Source: Mycobacterium sp. IS-3022 (GTDB taxonomy: Bacteria; Actinomycetota; Actinomycetes; Mycobacteriales; Mycobacteriaceae). Taken from it: a DNA stretch of 64,000 nt. The notes under the pieces were generated by a model. It did no database searches, had not been told where the DNA came from, and worked only from the letters and a program-made list of their open reading frames with translations. How positions within the stretch are numbered: position 1 is the stretch's first letter; the number at the start of each line of letters is the position of its first letter. Where the stretch lies: assembly GCF_001500065.1 (NCBI RefSeq), contig NZ_LQIN01000045.1, positions 124,001 to 188,000 of the forward strand. The letters run 5' to 3'. The position numbers were made by a program, and so were the translations under genes. Positions 33,773 to 42,447 of the stretch are shown piece by piece.

Positions 33773-35052
33773 ACAACAGCCACGATCCGCTGGCCGTGCT
33801 GCACGGCGACGAGCTTCCGGTAGCACCCGATCCCGCGTTCGCCGCCCGGTTGCGCGCACGCCTGGAAACAGCATTGTCACTGCCCAATCGGACACAAGGA
33901 GTTCAAATGAGTGGCACCGATACCGCGATCGCCGAACTCACCGAACCGTCGGTCGCGACGTCCGTCGTCCCCCGCAGCGCCGCGCTGCCATACCTGACCG
34001 TCAGCCCGGCGCGCGACGCGATCGCCTGGTACGTCGATGCGTTCGGGGCGAGGGTGGTCGGCGATCCGATCGTGATGGACGACGGCCGCATCGGCCACGC
34101 CGAGCTGGCGATTTCGGGCGGCGTGTTGTACCTGGCCGACGAGTATCCCGAGCTCGGCCTCAAATCACCTGCCCCGCAGGCTACTTCGGTGTCCCTGATG
34201 CTCGAGGTCGCCGATACCGACCGTGTGCTGGCCCGGGCCAGGGACCGCGGCGCGACGGTGCAGCAGGAGGTCGGTGAGGCGCACGGTACGCGCAGCGCGA
34301 CCATCGTCGACCCGTTCGGCCACCGCTGGATGCTCAGCGGGCCGTTGACCGGCTCGGCGGTGCCGATTCAGCACGGCGACGTCGGCTACGTCTCGGTGTG
34401 GGTGCCCGATGCCGAGCGTGCCGCGGCGTTCTACGGCCACGTTCTCGGCTGGAGCTACGATCCGGCGACCCACCAGGTGACCAACACCGATCAGCCGATC
34501 GGCATCTACAGCGTCGAGAGTGCGCAGGGAATGCTGTGCTGCTACGCGGTCACCGACCTCGACGGCGCACGGCAGTCCATCATCGACGGCGGCGGCGTGG
34601 TCGGCCAGACCCAGGAGTTCGACTTCGGCACCGTTCTCGATGCCACCGATCCCGCCGGTACTGCGTTCGCGGTGTTCCATCCGGCACCCGGCACGCCCCG
34701 GCCGGCGCTCAACGGCACTGGGCCGGGCGAACTTTCGTACATCACCTATCAGGTCCCGGATTCCGCCGCGTTCAAGGCGTTCTACGGCAGGTTCCTGTTC
34801 TGGACGTTCGAGCCGGGCCGCGTCGACGACGGCTGGGGGGTGCGCGAAACCCATCCGATGGCGGGGTGCGCCGGCGGCAGCACCGAGGCGGTGACCGTCC
34901 CGATGTGGACCGTCGCCGACATCGACGCCGCGGTGGCGCGGGTGCGTGAAGCGGGGGGCACCGTCATCGAGGAGCCGTCGCAGCAGTCGTACGGGCGTTC
35001 GGCGCTGTGCACGGACGACCAGGGCACCCGCTTCTACCTCGGCGAACTATAG
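33769..35052 (+). CDS. Three-domain VOC (glyoxalase-like) protein coupled to a sigma factor
   Basis: A 427-residue protein: an N-terminal segment with PAFAARLRARLETALSL (residues 20-40), then three vicinal-oxygen-chelate domains at about 65-190, 205-305 and 315-427 (starting PYLTVSPARDAIAWYV, VSVWVPDAERAAAFYG and ITYQVPDSAAFKAFYG). VOC proteins bind metals for isomerase, dioxygenase or resistance functions. Two good starts exist: GTG at 33769, coupled to the sigma gene, and an in-frame ATG at 33907 five bases after AAGGAG, which would drop the N-terminal segment. It may sense or detoxify a small molecule controlling the sigma factor. Confidence 0.85.
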   Translation: MNNSHDPLAVLHGDELPVAPDPAFAARLRARLETALSLPNRTQGVQMSGTDTAIAELTEPSVATSVVPRSAALPYLTVSPARDAIAWYVDAFGARVVGDPIVMDDGRIGHAELAISGGVLYLADEYPELGLKSPAPQATSVSLMLEVADTDRVLARARDRGATVQQEVGEAHGTRSATIVDPFGHRWMLSGPLTGSAVPIQHGDVGYVSVWVPDAERAAAFYGHVLGWSYDPATHQVTNTDQPIGIYSVESAQGMLCCYAVTDLDGARQSIIDGGGVVGQTQEFDFGTVLDATDPAGTAFAVFHPAPGTPRPALNGTGPGELSYITYQVPDSAAFKAFYGRFLFWTFEPGRVDDGWGVRETHPMAGCAGGSTEAVTVPMWTVADIDAAVARVREAGGTVIEEPSQQSYGRSALCTDDQGTRFYLGEL

Positions 35053-35053
35053 C

Positions 35054-35102
35054 GATTTCGGTGTAGTTGGTTGCGGTCACAGCGACTAACTACACCGAAA
35101 TC
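35054..35102. terminator. Strong hairpin between convergent genes
   Basis: A 17-bp stem (left arm GATTTCGGTGTAGTTGG, right arm CTAACTACACCGAAATC, one G-U pair) with a 15-nt loop, starting two bases past the VOC stop and touching the last bases before the reductase stop at 35105. It has no U-tract, but is positioned to block read-through in both directions. Confidence 0.75.
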
Positions 35103-35104
35103 AC

Positions 35105-36280
35105 TCAGCCGAGGACGTCGGCGATGGGTGCGCCCGCCGCGATCTTGGCGCGCACCTTCATGACCTTGCCGGGCATGCCGCCGCCGACCACCCCGACGAC
35201 CACGCCGTCGCGTTCGTAGAAGGCCAGGAACTTGCGGCCGTCGTCCTCGACGACGTGCACCGTGTCGTCGGCGTGCGGTTCGCCGAGGCACTGGATCTTG
35301 ACGTCGTACTGATCGCTCCAGAAGTACGGCACCGAGACCGCGGTCGGCGGCTCCTGCCCGAGCATCGTGGGCACCAGGACCCGGGCCTGATCGGCGACGT
35401 TGCTCCAATGCTCCACGCGCACTTGATGTCCCGTTTCGTGCCGCCAGGAAGCGACGTCGCCGATCGCCCAGACGTGCGGCGCGCTCGCGCGGCCGCGGTT
35501 GTCGCAGACGACGCCGTTGTCGACCTCGATGCCGCTGCCCTCCAGCCAGCCGGTGGCAGGGTGAGAGCCGATACCGACGACCACCAGGTCGGCCTCGAGA
35601 GCGGTGTCGTCGCTGAGCACGACCGTCTCGACGCGACCGGCGCCGCGCACCTCTGCGACCCCGATGCCGCAGCGCACGTCCACGCCCTCGGCGCGGTGCA
35701 CCCTGGCCACCAGCTCACCGATCTGCTCACCGAGCACCGACGCCAGCGGCGCCGGCTGCGGCTCCACCAGGGTCACCTCGACGCCGAGCTTGCGCAGGCT
35801 CGCAGCCACCTCACAGCCGATGAACCCGGCACCGACGACGACAGCGCGCCGGGCCGAGCCGGCCTCCTTCCGCAGCGCCACGCTCTCGTCGTAGTTGCGC
35901 AGTACGTGGATGCCCTCGAGATCGGGGAACGACGGAATGCGTTTGGGTACCAGCCCGGTAGCGATGATGAGCTCGTCGTAGCCGAGCTCGCTGCCGTCGG
36001 CGAGGCTCAGTGTCTGCGTAGCCGTGTCGACCGACCGTGCGCCGCTGCCGAGCCGCACGGTGATGTCGTTCTCCTCGTAGAACTCCGCGGGCTTGAGCGT
36101 GACGTCGTCGGTCTCGGAACGCAACACTTCCTTCGACAGTGGCGGGCGGTCGTACGGCAGATGGTCCTCGTTGCTGACGATCGTGACCGGTCCGGTGTAC
36201 TCGGATCGACGCAACTGCTCGGCCGTGCGGGCCGCGGCCAGTCCGCCACCGACGATGACGATGCCCCCTGATGTGGTCAT
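35105..36280 (-). CDS. NAD(P)H:ferredoxin reductase, rhodocoxin/putidaredoxin reductase type
   Basis: FAD-dependent pyridine nucleotide reductase of 391 residues. The FAD loop is VIVGGGLAAARTAEQL, the NAD(P)H loop is AVVVGAGFIGCEVAASL, and the C-terminal FAD-binding VWAIGDVASW is present. No redox-active Cys pair appears at the disulfide-reductase position, so it belongs to the oxygenase-coupled ferredoxin reductases. It could feed electrons to a P450 such as that at 23815, or serve the neighbouring mycofactocin redox genes; both are inferences. M. tuberculosis has the same gene here (Rv0688). Confidence 0.9.
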   Translation of the reverse strand: MTTSGGIVIVGGGLAAARTAEQLRRSEYTGPVTIVSNEDHLPYDRPPLSKEVLRSETDDVTLKPAEFYEENDITVRLGSGARSVDTATQTLSLADGSELGYDELIIATGLVPKRIPSFPDLEGIHVLRNYDESVALRKEAGSARRAVVVGAGFIGCEVAASLRKLGVEVTLVEPQPAPLASVLGEQIGELVARVHRAEGVDVRCGIGVAEVRGAGRVETVVLSDDTALEADLVVVGIGSHPATGWLEGSGIEVDNGVVCDNRGRASAPHVWAIGDVASWRHETGHQVRVEHWSNVADQARVLVPTMLGQEPPTAVSVPYFWSDQYDVKIQCLGEPHADDTVHVVEDDGRKFLAFYERDGVVVGVVGGGMPGKVMKVRAKIAAGAPIADVLG

Positions 36281-36347
36281 GGGCAGTTCTTACACGATGC
36301 CTGCGGCGATTTGTCTGCCACCCCGGCCGAATCCTACGGCCCGGACA

Positions 36348-36800
36348 TCAGCCGTGACCGCGGTCGATGATGTTCGTCAGCACCACGATGCTCTCGCTGC
36401 GCTCCACCTCGGCGGCCGAACGGATGCGCTCCAGCGCCTTCTCTAGGTGGGCCATGTCGCGAGCCACCACGTGCAGGATCGCGTCGGCCGTACCGGTGAC
36501 GGTTGCCGCGCTGATGACCTCGGGAATGTCAATCCACGCCGCCCGCAACCGGTCTGGGGCGATGGTGCCGTGACGAAACACCTGCACGTACGCCTCGGTG
36601 GTCCAGCCCAGCGCGCTGCGGTCGACGACGGTGGTGAAGCCGCGGATCACGCCGTTGTCGAGCATGCGGTCGATCCGCCGCTTCACCGCGGGCGCGGAGA
36701 GGTTGACCCGCTCTCCGATGTCGGCGTAGGTCGCGCGGGCATCGTTGGTCAGCGCGGCGAGGATCTGCTCGTCGGTGTCGTCGAGACGATCCATGTCCAC
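36348..36800 (-). CDS. Lrp/AsnC family transcriptional regulator
   Basis: A 150-residue feast/famine regulator with an N-terminal winged HTH (LDDTDEQILAALTNDARATYADIGERV in parts, then SAPAVKRRIDRMLDNGVIRGF) and a C-terminal RAM ligand-binding domain starting about residue 68. It is divergent from the ornithine aminotransferase and probably regulates it in response to an amino acid such as ornithine or arginine (inference). The start is ATG at 36800, with a second ATG two codons later. Confidence 0.92.
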   Translation of the reverse strand: MDMDRLDDTDEQILAALTNDARATYADIGERVNLSAPAVKRRIDRMLDNGVIRGFTTVVDRSALGWTTEAYVQVFRHGTIAPDRLRAAWIDIPEVISAATVTGTADAILHVVARDMAHLEKALERIRSAAEVERSESIVVLTNIIDRGHG

Positions 36801-36857
36801 CTCCGCACAATGAATCGCTGTGTCACCGGACCCTACACAACAAAACGCTGGTAGACA

Positions 36858-36881
36858 CGCAATAAACGACGATTGATTGCG
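36858..36881. promoter_or_regulatory. Candidate Lrp-type operator
   Basis: Inverted repeat CGCAAT, 12 bp, ATTGCG in the gap between the Lrp regulator and the aminotransferase, ending 27 bp before the chosen ATG of the latter. The symmetry and AT-rich centre (AAACGACGATTG) suit an Lrp dimer site. Confidence 0.55.
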
Positions 36882-36907
36882 CCATCAGCGCGTCTTACCG
36901 TTTGTTC

Positions 36908-38170
36908 ATGACGCTCGATACCGCTCCCGTCATGTTCGGACCTCGCGGTCCACAGCGGGACGCAGGGATGACCGCCACCGAAGCGGCGATCACGCTCGAC
37001 CACCGCTATGTGGCACACAACTATTCGCCGCTGCCGGTAGTCGCCGCCAGCGCCGACGGCGCGTGGATCACCGACGTCGAGGGCCGTCGGTACCTGGACT
37101 GTCTGGCCGCGTATTCGGCGGTGAACTTCGGGCACCGGAACCCGGAGATCACCGCCGTCGCGCACGCCCAGTTGGACACCGTGACATTGGTCAGCCGCGC
37201 CTATCACTCCGACCGGCTCGGCTCTTTTTGCGCGGCATTGGCCGAGCTCTGCGGTAAAGACATGGTGTTGCCGATGAACAGTGGCGCCGAGGCGGTGGAG
37301 AGCGGCCTGAAGGTCGCCCGCAAATGGGGCACCGACGTCAAGGGCGTGGCGACCGACGCGGCCAACATCGTGGTGGCGCACAACAACTTTCATGGCCGCA
37401 CCACGACCATAATCAGTTTCTCCGACGACGAGACCGCCCGCCGGGGCTTCGGCCCCTACACGCCCGGGTTCCGGTCCGCACCATTCGGTGATGCCGACGC
37501 GTTCGCCGACGCGATCGACGAGAACACCGTCGCTGTGCTGATCGAACCGATTCAGGGCGAAGCCGGAATCGTGGTTCCGCCTGACGACTTCCTGCCGCGG
37601 CTTCGGTCACTGTGCACCGAGCGCAACGTGCTGATGATCGCCGACGAGATCCAGTCCGGTCTGGCCCGAACCGGCCGGACGTTCGCGTGCGAGCACTGGG
37701 GCGTCGTGCCGGATGTCTACCTGCTCGGTAAGGCGCTCGGCGGCGGCGTGGTGCCGTTGTCGGCTGTGGTGGCAGACGCCGACGTGCTCGGCGTGCTGCA
37801 TCCCGGTGAGCACGGTTCGACGTTCGGGGGCAACCCGCTGGCCGCGGCAATCGGCTCGACCGTGGTGGCGATGTTGCGAGGCGGCGAATTCCAATGCCGC
37901 TCCACCGAACTCGGCGAGCATCTACACCGAAGGCTGAGTGAGCTGATCGGCCACGGCGTCGTCGCGGTCCGCGGCAAAGGGCTGTGGGCCGGCGTCGACA
38001 TCGACCCCGCGTCGGGTCGCGCCAAGAACGTGACATTGCGCATGGCCCGCCGCGGGGTCCTGGTCAAGGACACCCACGGCTCGACGCTGCGATTCGGTCC
38101 GCCATTGGTGATCACCGTCGACGAAATCGACTGGGCCGTCGACCAGTTCGCCGCCGCACTGGCGGAATGA
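36908..38170 (+). CDS. rocD: Ornithine aminotransferase
   Basis: PLP-dependent class III aminotransferase of 420 residues, converting ornithine plus 2-oxoglutarate to glutamate semialdehyde. It opens with the family motif HNYSPLPVV, has the PLP-phosphate region MNSGAEAVESG, the HNNFHGRT segment, ADEIQSGLARTG, and the Schiff-base Lys in LLGKALGGG (about K275). No strong ribosome-binding site precedes the ATG at 36908; ATGs at 36932 and 36968 (MTATEAAITLDHRYV) are realistic alternatives, the last matching many homologues. It is divergent from its likely Lrp regulator. Confidence 0.93.
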   Translation: MTLDTAPVMFGPRGPQRDAGMTATEAAITLDHRYVAHNYSPLPVVAASADGAWITDVEGRRYLDCLAAYSAVNFGHRNPEITAVAHAQLDTVTLVSRAYHSDRLGSFCAALAELCGKDMVLPMNSGAEAVESGLKVARKWGTDVKGVATDAANIVVAHNNFHGRTTTIISFSDDETARRGFGPYTPGFRSAPFGDADAFADAIDENTVAVLIEPIQGEAGIVVPPDDFLPRLRSLCTERNVLMIADEIQSGLARTGRTFACEHWGVVPDVYLLGKALGGGVVPLSAVVADADVLGVLHPGEHGSTFGGNPLAAAIGSTVVAMLRGGEFQCRSTELGEHLHRRLSELIGHGVVAVRGKGLWAGVDIDPASGRAKNVTLRMARRGVLVKDTHGSTLRFGPPLVITVDEIDWAVDQFAAALAE

Positions 38171-38191
38171 GGTAGGGGCTTTTCATGGCGT

Positions 38192-38247
38192 GAGCAGACG
38201 CGAAGTGTTCGGAAATACCCCCGAAAAGGAGCAATTTGCGTCTGCTC
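38192..38247. terminator. Long intergenic hairpin, family copy 1
   Basis: Perfect outer arms GAGCAGACGC and GCGTCTGCTC with inner pairing TTCGG/CCGAA, lying between the convergent aminotransferase and SDR genes. It shares its outer arms with the hairpins at 41115 and 51045. It probably acts as a bidirectional terminator. Confidence 0.75.
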
Positions 38248-38259
38248 GCGAGTGAAAGG

Positions 38260-39111
38260 TCAGTGCTTCATGGCGCCGCGGTCGACGGCGATCTGGCTGC
38301 CCGACAGCGTCTTGGAGCCGTCACCGGCCAGCCATGCAACGACGTCGGCGACTTCCTCCGGCTCCATGAAGCCCTGCAGACCTTTGCTCTCCTCGTCCAA
38401 CGGCTGGTACGGCATCGGCGAGAAGCTGTGCAGGTAGCTGGGGTACTTGGCGAAGATCGCCATCATCGCGTCTTTCTCCACCATCGGCGTCTCGATCGAG
38501 TACGGATGGATCGAGTTCACCCGGATCCCGAATTCACCGGCCTCGATCGCAAGGGCGTTCGTCAACGCGGTCAGCCCGTGCTTGGACGCTCCGTAATGCG
38601 CATTGCCGGGCGTGGCCTTCAGCCCGGCCGACGAGCTGACGATGATGATCGATCCGCCGTTGCCCGCAGCGATCATCGCGGGCACCGCCGCGCGCAGGGT
38701 GCGCCAGGTGCCGTTGAGGTTCACGTCGATGACGGTGTCCCACTGCTCTTCGGACATCTCCCAGATGCGGCCCCAACTGAGTACACCGGCATTGGCGACC
38801 ACGATGTCGAGCCTGCCGAACTGCTCGACGCCGTCGGCCACCACCTGCTGCAATGCGGCCAGATCCCTGATGTCGACCTCGCGCGCAAGCACCTTGCGCC
38901 CAGTCGCCTCGACGGCGCGCACCGTTTCGGCCAGTTCTTCTGATGTCGCCATCGGATAGGTGATGGTTTCAGATATCGGCGCACAGATGTCGATCGCGAT
39001 GATGTCGGCGCCCTCTTCGGCCAGCCGGATCGCGTGCGCCCGCCCCTGCCCGCGCGCGGCTCCGGTAATGAAGGCCACTCGGCCTTCCAGAGGTTGCTTC
39101 GTCGGCGCCAC
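38260..39111 (-). CDS. Mycofactocin-type SDR family oxidoreductase
   Basis: Short-chain dehydrogenase of 283 residues: cofactor loop TGAARGQGRAHA, NAG motif at 107-109, Ser near 160 and YxxxK as YGASK (Y173, K177). After IDI at the end of beta-2 there is an extra stretch of about 20 residues (CAPISETITYPMATSEE), the hallmark of SDRs that hold NAD(H) tightly and use mycofactocin as external electron acceptor. The GTG at 39111 follows GGAG; the longer frame to 39138 was rejected. It is the same slot as Rv0687. A KstR-like box precedes it. Its alcohol substrate is unknown. Confidence 0.92.
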   Translation of the reverse strand: MAPTKQPLEGRVAFITGAARGQGRAHAIRLAEEGADIIAIDICAPISETITYPMATSEELAETVRAVEATGRKVLAREVDIRDLAALQQVVADGVEQFGRLDIVVANAGVLSWGRIWEMSEEQWDTVIDVNLNGTWRTLRAAVPAMIAAGNGGSIIIVSSSAGLKATPGNAHYGASKHGLTALTNALAIEAGEFGIRVNSIHPYSIETPMVEKDAMMAIFAKYPSYLHSFSPMPYQPLDEESKGLQGFMEPEEVADVVAWLAGDGSKTLSGSQIAVDRGAMKH

Positions 39112-39154
39112 CGCTGCTCCTTTCGGGATGCTGCGCACAGGCTAACAGCCCAAC

Positions 39155-39168
39155 TGAAACGTGTTCTA
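39155..39168. promoter_or_regulatory. KstR-like operator upstream of the SDR
   Basis: TGAAACGTGTTCTA fits the palindromic consensus TnnAACnnGTTnnA published for KstR, the mycobacterial repressor of cholesterol catabolism. It lies 43 bp upstream of the SDR start, a normal operator position. Confidence 0.55.
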
Positions 39169-39194
39169 GTAGCCGTCCCGTGAGCCGGGACAGC

Positions 39195-40028
39195 TCAGAG
39201 CTCGGCGATGATCTGCTGCCGCTTGGCGGTGTACTCGTCTTCGGAGATCGCGCCGGTGGCACGCAACGTCTCGAGTTCCTGCAGGCGTTGGGCGGTCGAC
39301 GGCTCGGGCGCCGCGATCGGCGAGGCAGTCGGTGCCGAGGAAGCCGGCGGTGCGGTCGCGGCCGGCGCCTGCTGGGCGGCTACTCGTCGCACGACCGCCT
39401 GAACTTGTTGTCGTGCAGCGGGATTGGATCGCAGGTCGACCATGTTGTTCAGGCCGATGTTGTGCGCCTTGAGGATCTGCAGGATCTCCATCAGCGCAGC
39501 GGTCTGACCGGTCAGGTCGTACGTCCGGTTGTCCTCGGCGATGGTGAAGTTGGCGGGCATCAGCCCGCTGACCAAACCGCTTCGCTCCCAGTCGATCTGA
39601 TACTCGTTGGTCGTCGGGTCCACCAGTGCGACCAGTTTGCGGTTGGTGATCATCGGCAGCCTGGTGATCGAGGCGAGCACTCGGTCCTGGCTGGCGAACG
39701 GCGCGATACCGGGCCCGGAGATCTGCAGGTCGAGTTTCACCAATGGCTGTTCGTTGATCCGCGTGCCCGTTTCGTGAATGCCGGTGACCTGAGCCAGCGC
39801 GAGCACCCCGGTCTGCTCGAGCGCGGCAGTCTTGGCGGCTGACCTAGCGCCCGCGGCAGTGATCGCCAACGCGATCAGCACGTCGACGGCGGTGATCAGC
39901 AGGCCTGCCCAGAACATCCACTTCATCAGCGGATCGCCGCCCGTCGCGAAGTAGATCACCAGGAAGATCGGCCCGACGATGCCGCACAGCAACACGAACG
40001 CCTGGACCTTGATGTAACGCCACAACAT
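39195..40028 (-). CDS. Membrane protein with C-terminal SHOCT domain
   Basis: A 277-residue protein with two N-terminal hydrophobic helices (about 10-28 and 38-58), a soluble beta-rich middle, an Ala/Pro-rich linker at 220-245 and a C-terminal SHOCT motif (LQELETLRATGAISEDEYTAKRQQII). SHOCT segments often mediate oligomerisation or membrane attachment; the function is unknown. M. tuberculosis has a membrane protein at this position (Rv0686). A small hairpin, GTCCCG with CGGGAC, at 39175-39191 follows its neighbour's promoter and may end nothing. Confidence 0.82.
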   Translation of the reverse strand: MLWRYIKVQAFVLLCGIVGPIFLVIYFATGGDPLMKWMFWAGLLITAVDVLIALAITAAGARSAAKTAALEQTGVLALAQVTGIHETGTRINEQPLVKLDLQISGPGIAPFASQDRVLASITRLPMITNRKLVALVDPTTNEYQIDWERSGLVSGLMPANFTIAEDNRTYDLTGQTAALMEILQILKAHNIGLNNMVDLRSNPAARQQVQAVVRRVAAQQAPAATAPPASSAPTASPIAAPEPSTAQRLQELETLRATGAISEDEYTAKRQQIIAEL

Positions 40029-40121
40029 CTGCCTGCCACGCTCCCGTCGTCCGCGACTGCGTGTCAGATTATCGCCAAACCGCCGTCGGCGAGGTTACAC
40101 AAGCTTTGGAGCGGCTGACGA

Positions 40122-40991
40122 TCACTCGGACGGGGCCGTTGCGTGCAGAGGCGTCGTCGCACCCAGCGGTGCGATCGGAAGCGCCTCGGGTGCCTCGGTC
40201 GCAGTCGCGGGTCCGACGAGTTGATACAGCGGCTTCGTCCACCGGTACCCACCGGCGGCCGTCGTGTAGCTGGTGTGGATGACGGTCGACACCTTCGACA
40301 CTTCCTCGGCGTCCGGATCGTAGTCGCAGACCGCGTCGCCGAGTTCGCACACGCTGATAGTGCGCGCGCCGATGGCGGGTGGCAGCGGTTGCGGAGCGTG
40401 GGCCAGAATCGGCCAATCCTGCGCAACGCCCTTCCCGGCGCCCGGAACACTGGTGACCGAGCCGATGTTGATGGTCGGGTCGGCGGGCAGCCGGTCGCCG
40501 TCGGCGATCAGTAACGCGGCAACCATATTCGGGTTCGTACCGGCCGTGTGCAGGTTGCGGTGTACCACCATCGCCCCCTGCGAGTACCCGGCGAGCACCA
40601 CCTTGGACTCCGGGCAGCGCTGGGTAAACGCCGTGTACTGCGAGCCGAGCGCCGCGGCGCCGGCGTCCACACTGCTCATGAAGCCCATCCACTCCCCGAC
40701 GCCGCCATCGTCATCGGGCACCGCGACGGCGGGATACTCGACGGCCTCGGCCGTCATCGTGCGCCCATCGCGCTGCACCAGCTGGCGCAGATCGAGGTAG
40801 GACTGATAGATGTCGTCGCCCATTCCGGCGTTCGCGGTCAGGTCGCCGTCACGCTGACCCGAGCCCGCCGCGCCGAACCAGTGCACGTCGGGACAGCCCG
40901 GAGCGGCTTGTGCCTGCCCTGCGGAGAGGCCGGCGAACGCGGCACCGGCGATCGCGGCCGCGCTGGCGAGCGTAGTGAGACGACGAAGCAT
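40122..40991 (-). CDS. Exported cutinase-family serine esterase
   Basis: A 289-residue secreted hydrolase with a signal peptide (cleavage likely after AQA, about residue 29) and the cutinase opening CPDVHWFGAAGSGQ. The nucleophile is in GYSQGA (S137). The catalytic Asp and His probably sit in the C-terminal CDYDPDAEE and VIHTSYTT regions, and Cys residues are placed for disulfides. Mycobacterial relatives hydrolyse lipid esters or polysaccharide esters at the cell envelope. It is read in the same direction as tuf, beyond the tuf terminator, and so has its own promoter. Confidence 0.9.
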   Translation of the reverse strand: MLRRLTTLASAAAIAGAAFAGLSAGQAQAAPGCPDVHWFGAAGSGQRDGDLTANAGMGDDIYQSYLDLRQLVQRDGRTMTAEAVEYPAVAVPDDDGGVGEWMGFMSSVDAGAAALGSQYTAFTQRCPESKVVLAGYSQGAMVVHRNLHTAGTNPNMVAALLIADGDRLPADPTINIGSVTSVPGAGKGVAQDWPILAHAPQPLPPAIGARTISVCELGDAVCDYDPDAEEVSKVSTVIHTSYTTAAGGYRWTKPLYQLVGPATATEAPEALPIAPLGATTPLHATAPSE

Positions 40992-41114
40992 GAACCCAAC
41001 CCTTCCGCGCCCCGACCAGGGCAGTCGGAAAATACATCGTCACAGTCGTCTCAGCCGTTACACCGCACCTCGCGAGGCGCCCAACCGGAGGTGAGCGCCG
41101 CTAGCCGGCTGACA

Positions 41115-41162
41115 AGACGCAAAATGCCCCGAAACCTGTCGGTTTCGGGGCATTTTCCGTCT
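41115..41162. terminator. tuf terminator, intergenic hairpin family copy 2
   Basis: A 22-bp stem with a single C-C mismatch and a 4-nt loop; the arms contain AAAATGCCCCGAAACC and its complement, flanked by AGACG and CGTCT. It lies 18 bp past the tuf stop and should end the str operon. It shares GACGCAAAATGCCCCGAAA with the left arm of the hairpin at 51045 and the outer CGTCTGCTC with both relatives. Confidence 0.82.
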
Positions 41163-41180
41163 GCTCGCGCAGAGACTAGA

Positions 41181-42371
41181 TCACTTGATGATCTTGGTGA
41201 CCCGGCCGGCGCCGACGGTACGGCCGCCCTCGCGGATCGCGAAGCGCAGACCCTCATCCATGGCGACGGGCTGGATCAGCTTCACCGAGATGTCGGTGTT
41301 GTCACCAGGCATCACCATTTCGGTGCCCTCCGGCAGCGTCACCACACCGGTCACGTCGGTGGTGCGGAAGTAGAACTGCGGACGGTAGTTGTTGAAGAAC
41401 GGCGTGTGCCGGCCACCCTCGTCCTTGGACAGGATGTAGACCTGGCCCTCGAACTCGGTGTGCGGCGTGGTGGTGCCGGGCTTCACGACGACCTGGCCGC
41501 GCTCGACGTCCTCACGCTTGATGCCGCGCAGCAGCAGACCGACGTTGTCACCGGCCTGACCCTGATCGAGCAGCTTGCGGAACATCTCGACACCGGTGAC
41601 CGTGGTCTTGGTGGTGTCCGGACGGATGCCGACGATCTCGACTTCCTCGTTCACGTTGATCACGCCACGCTCGACGCGACCGGTGACCACGGTGCCGCGG
41701 CCGGTGATCGTGAAGACGTCCTCGACGGGCATCAGGAACGGCTTGTCGGTCTCGCGGACGGGATCCGGGATCGACTCGTCGACGGCCTCCATGAGCTCCT
41801 CGACCGACTTGACCCACTTCTCGTCGCCCTCGAGCGCCTTGAGCGCCGACACGCGGATGACCGGGGCGTCCTCGTCGAACTCCTGGGCGGCCAGCAGTTC
41901 GCGGACCTCCATCTCGACGAGCTCGATGAGCTCCTCGTCGTCGACCGCGTCGGCCTTGTTCAGCGCGACCAGGATGTAGGGCACGCCGACCTGGCGGGCG
42001 AGCAGCACGTGCTCACGCGTCTGCGGCATCGGGCCGTCGGTCGCCGCGACCACCAGGATCGCGCCGTCCATCTGGGCGGCACCGGTGATCATGTTCTTGA
42101 TGTAGTCGGCGTGACCGGGGGCGTCGACGTGCGCGTAGTGACGCTTGTCGGTCTGGTACTCCACGTGGGAGATGTTGATCGTGATGCCGCGCTGACGCTC
42201 CTCAGGCGCATTGTCGATCTGGTCGAATGCGCGCGACTCGTTCAACTCGGGGAACTTGTCGTGCAGCACCTTGGTGATTGCTGCGGTCAGCGTCGTCTTG
42301 CCGTGGTCAACGTGACCGATGGTCCCGATGTTGACGTGCGGCTTCGTCCGCTCGAACTTCGCCTTCGCCAC
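41181..42371 (-). CDS. tuf: Elongation factor Tu
   Basis: EF-Tu, 396 residues, delivering aminoacyl-tRNA to the ribosome. The GTPase motifs GHVDHGKT, DAPGH and NKAD are intact and the length is typical. The GTG start has AGGAGG eight bases upstream, a very strong ribosome-binding site. It is last in the str operon, 168 bp after fusA; that gap holds a perfect hairpin. Only one tuf copy is in the window. Confidence 0.98.
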   Translation of the reverse strand: MAKAKFERTKPHVNIGTIGHVDHGKTTLTAAITKVLHDKFPELNESRAFDQIDNAPEERQRGITINISHVEYQTDKRHYAHVDAPGHADYIKNMITGAAQMDGAILVVAATDGPMPQTREHVLLARQVGVPYILVALNKADAVDDEELIELVEMEVRELLAAQEFDEDAPVIRVSALKALEGDEKWVKSVEELMEAVDESIPDPVRETDKPFLMPVEDVFTITGRGTVVTGRVERGVINVNEEVEIVGIRPDTTKTTVTGVEMFRKLLDQGQAGDNVGLLLRGIKREDVERGQVVVKPGTTTPHTEFEGQVYILSKDEGGRHTPFFNNYRPQFYFRTTDVTGVVTLPEGTEMVMPGDNTDISVKLIQPVAMDEGLRFAIREGGRTVGAGRVTKIIK

Positions 42372-42447
42372 TGTGTGGTCCTCCTGGACTGTGTTGGTGC
42401 TTGTCTAAAGCAGTGTTGATCTTTGCAGTTGTTTCTCGCCGCGGTAA

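Noticed and set aside
39175..39191. Small hairpin GTCCCG/CGGGAC as terminator of the SHOCT gene
   Set aside because: Six-base stem without a U-tract on the upstream side of the gene's stop; it lies in the SDR promoter region and is too weak to call.
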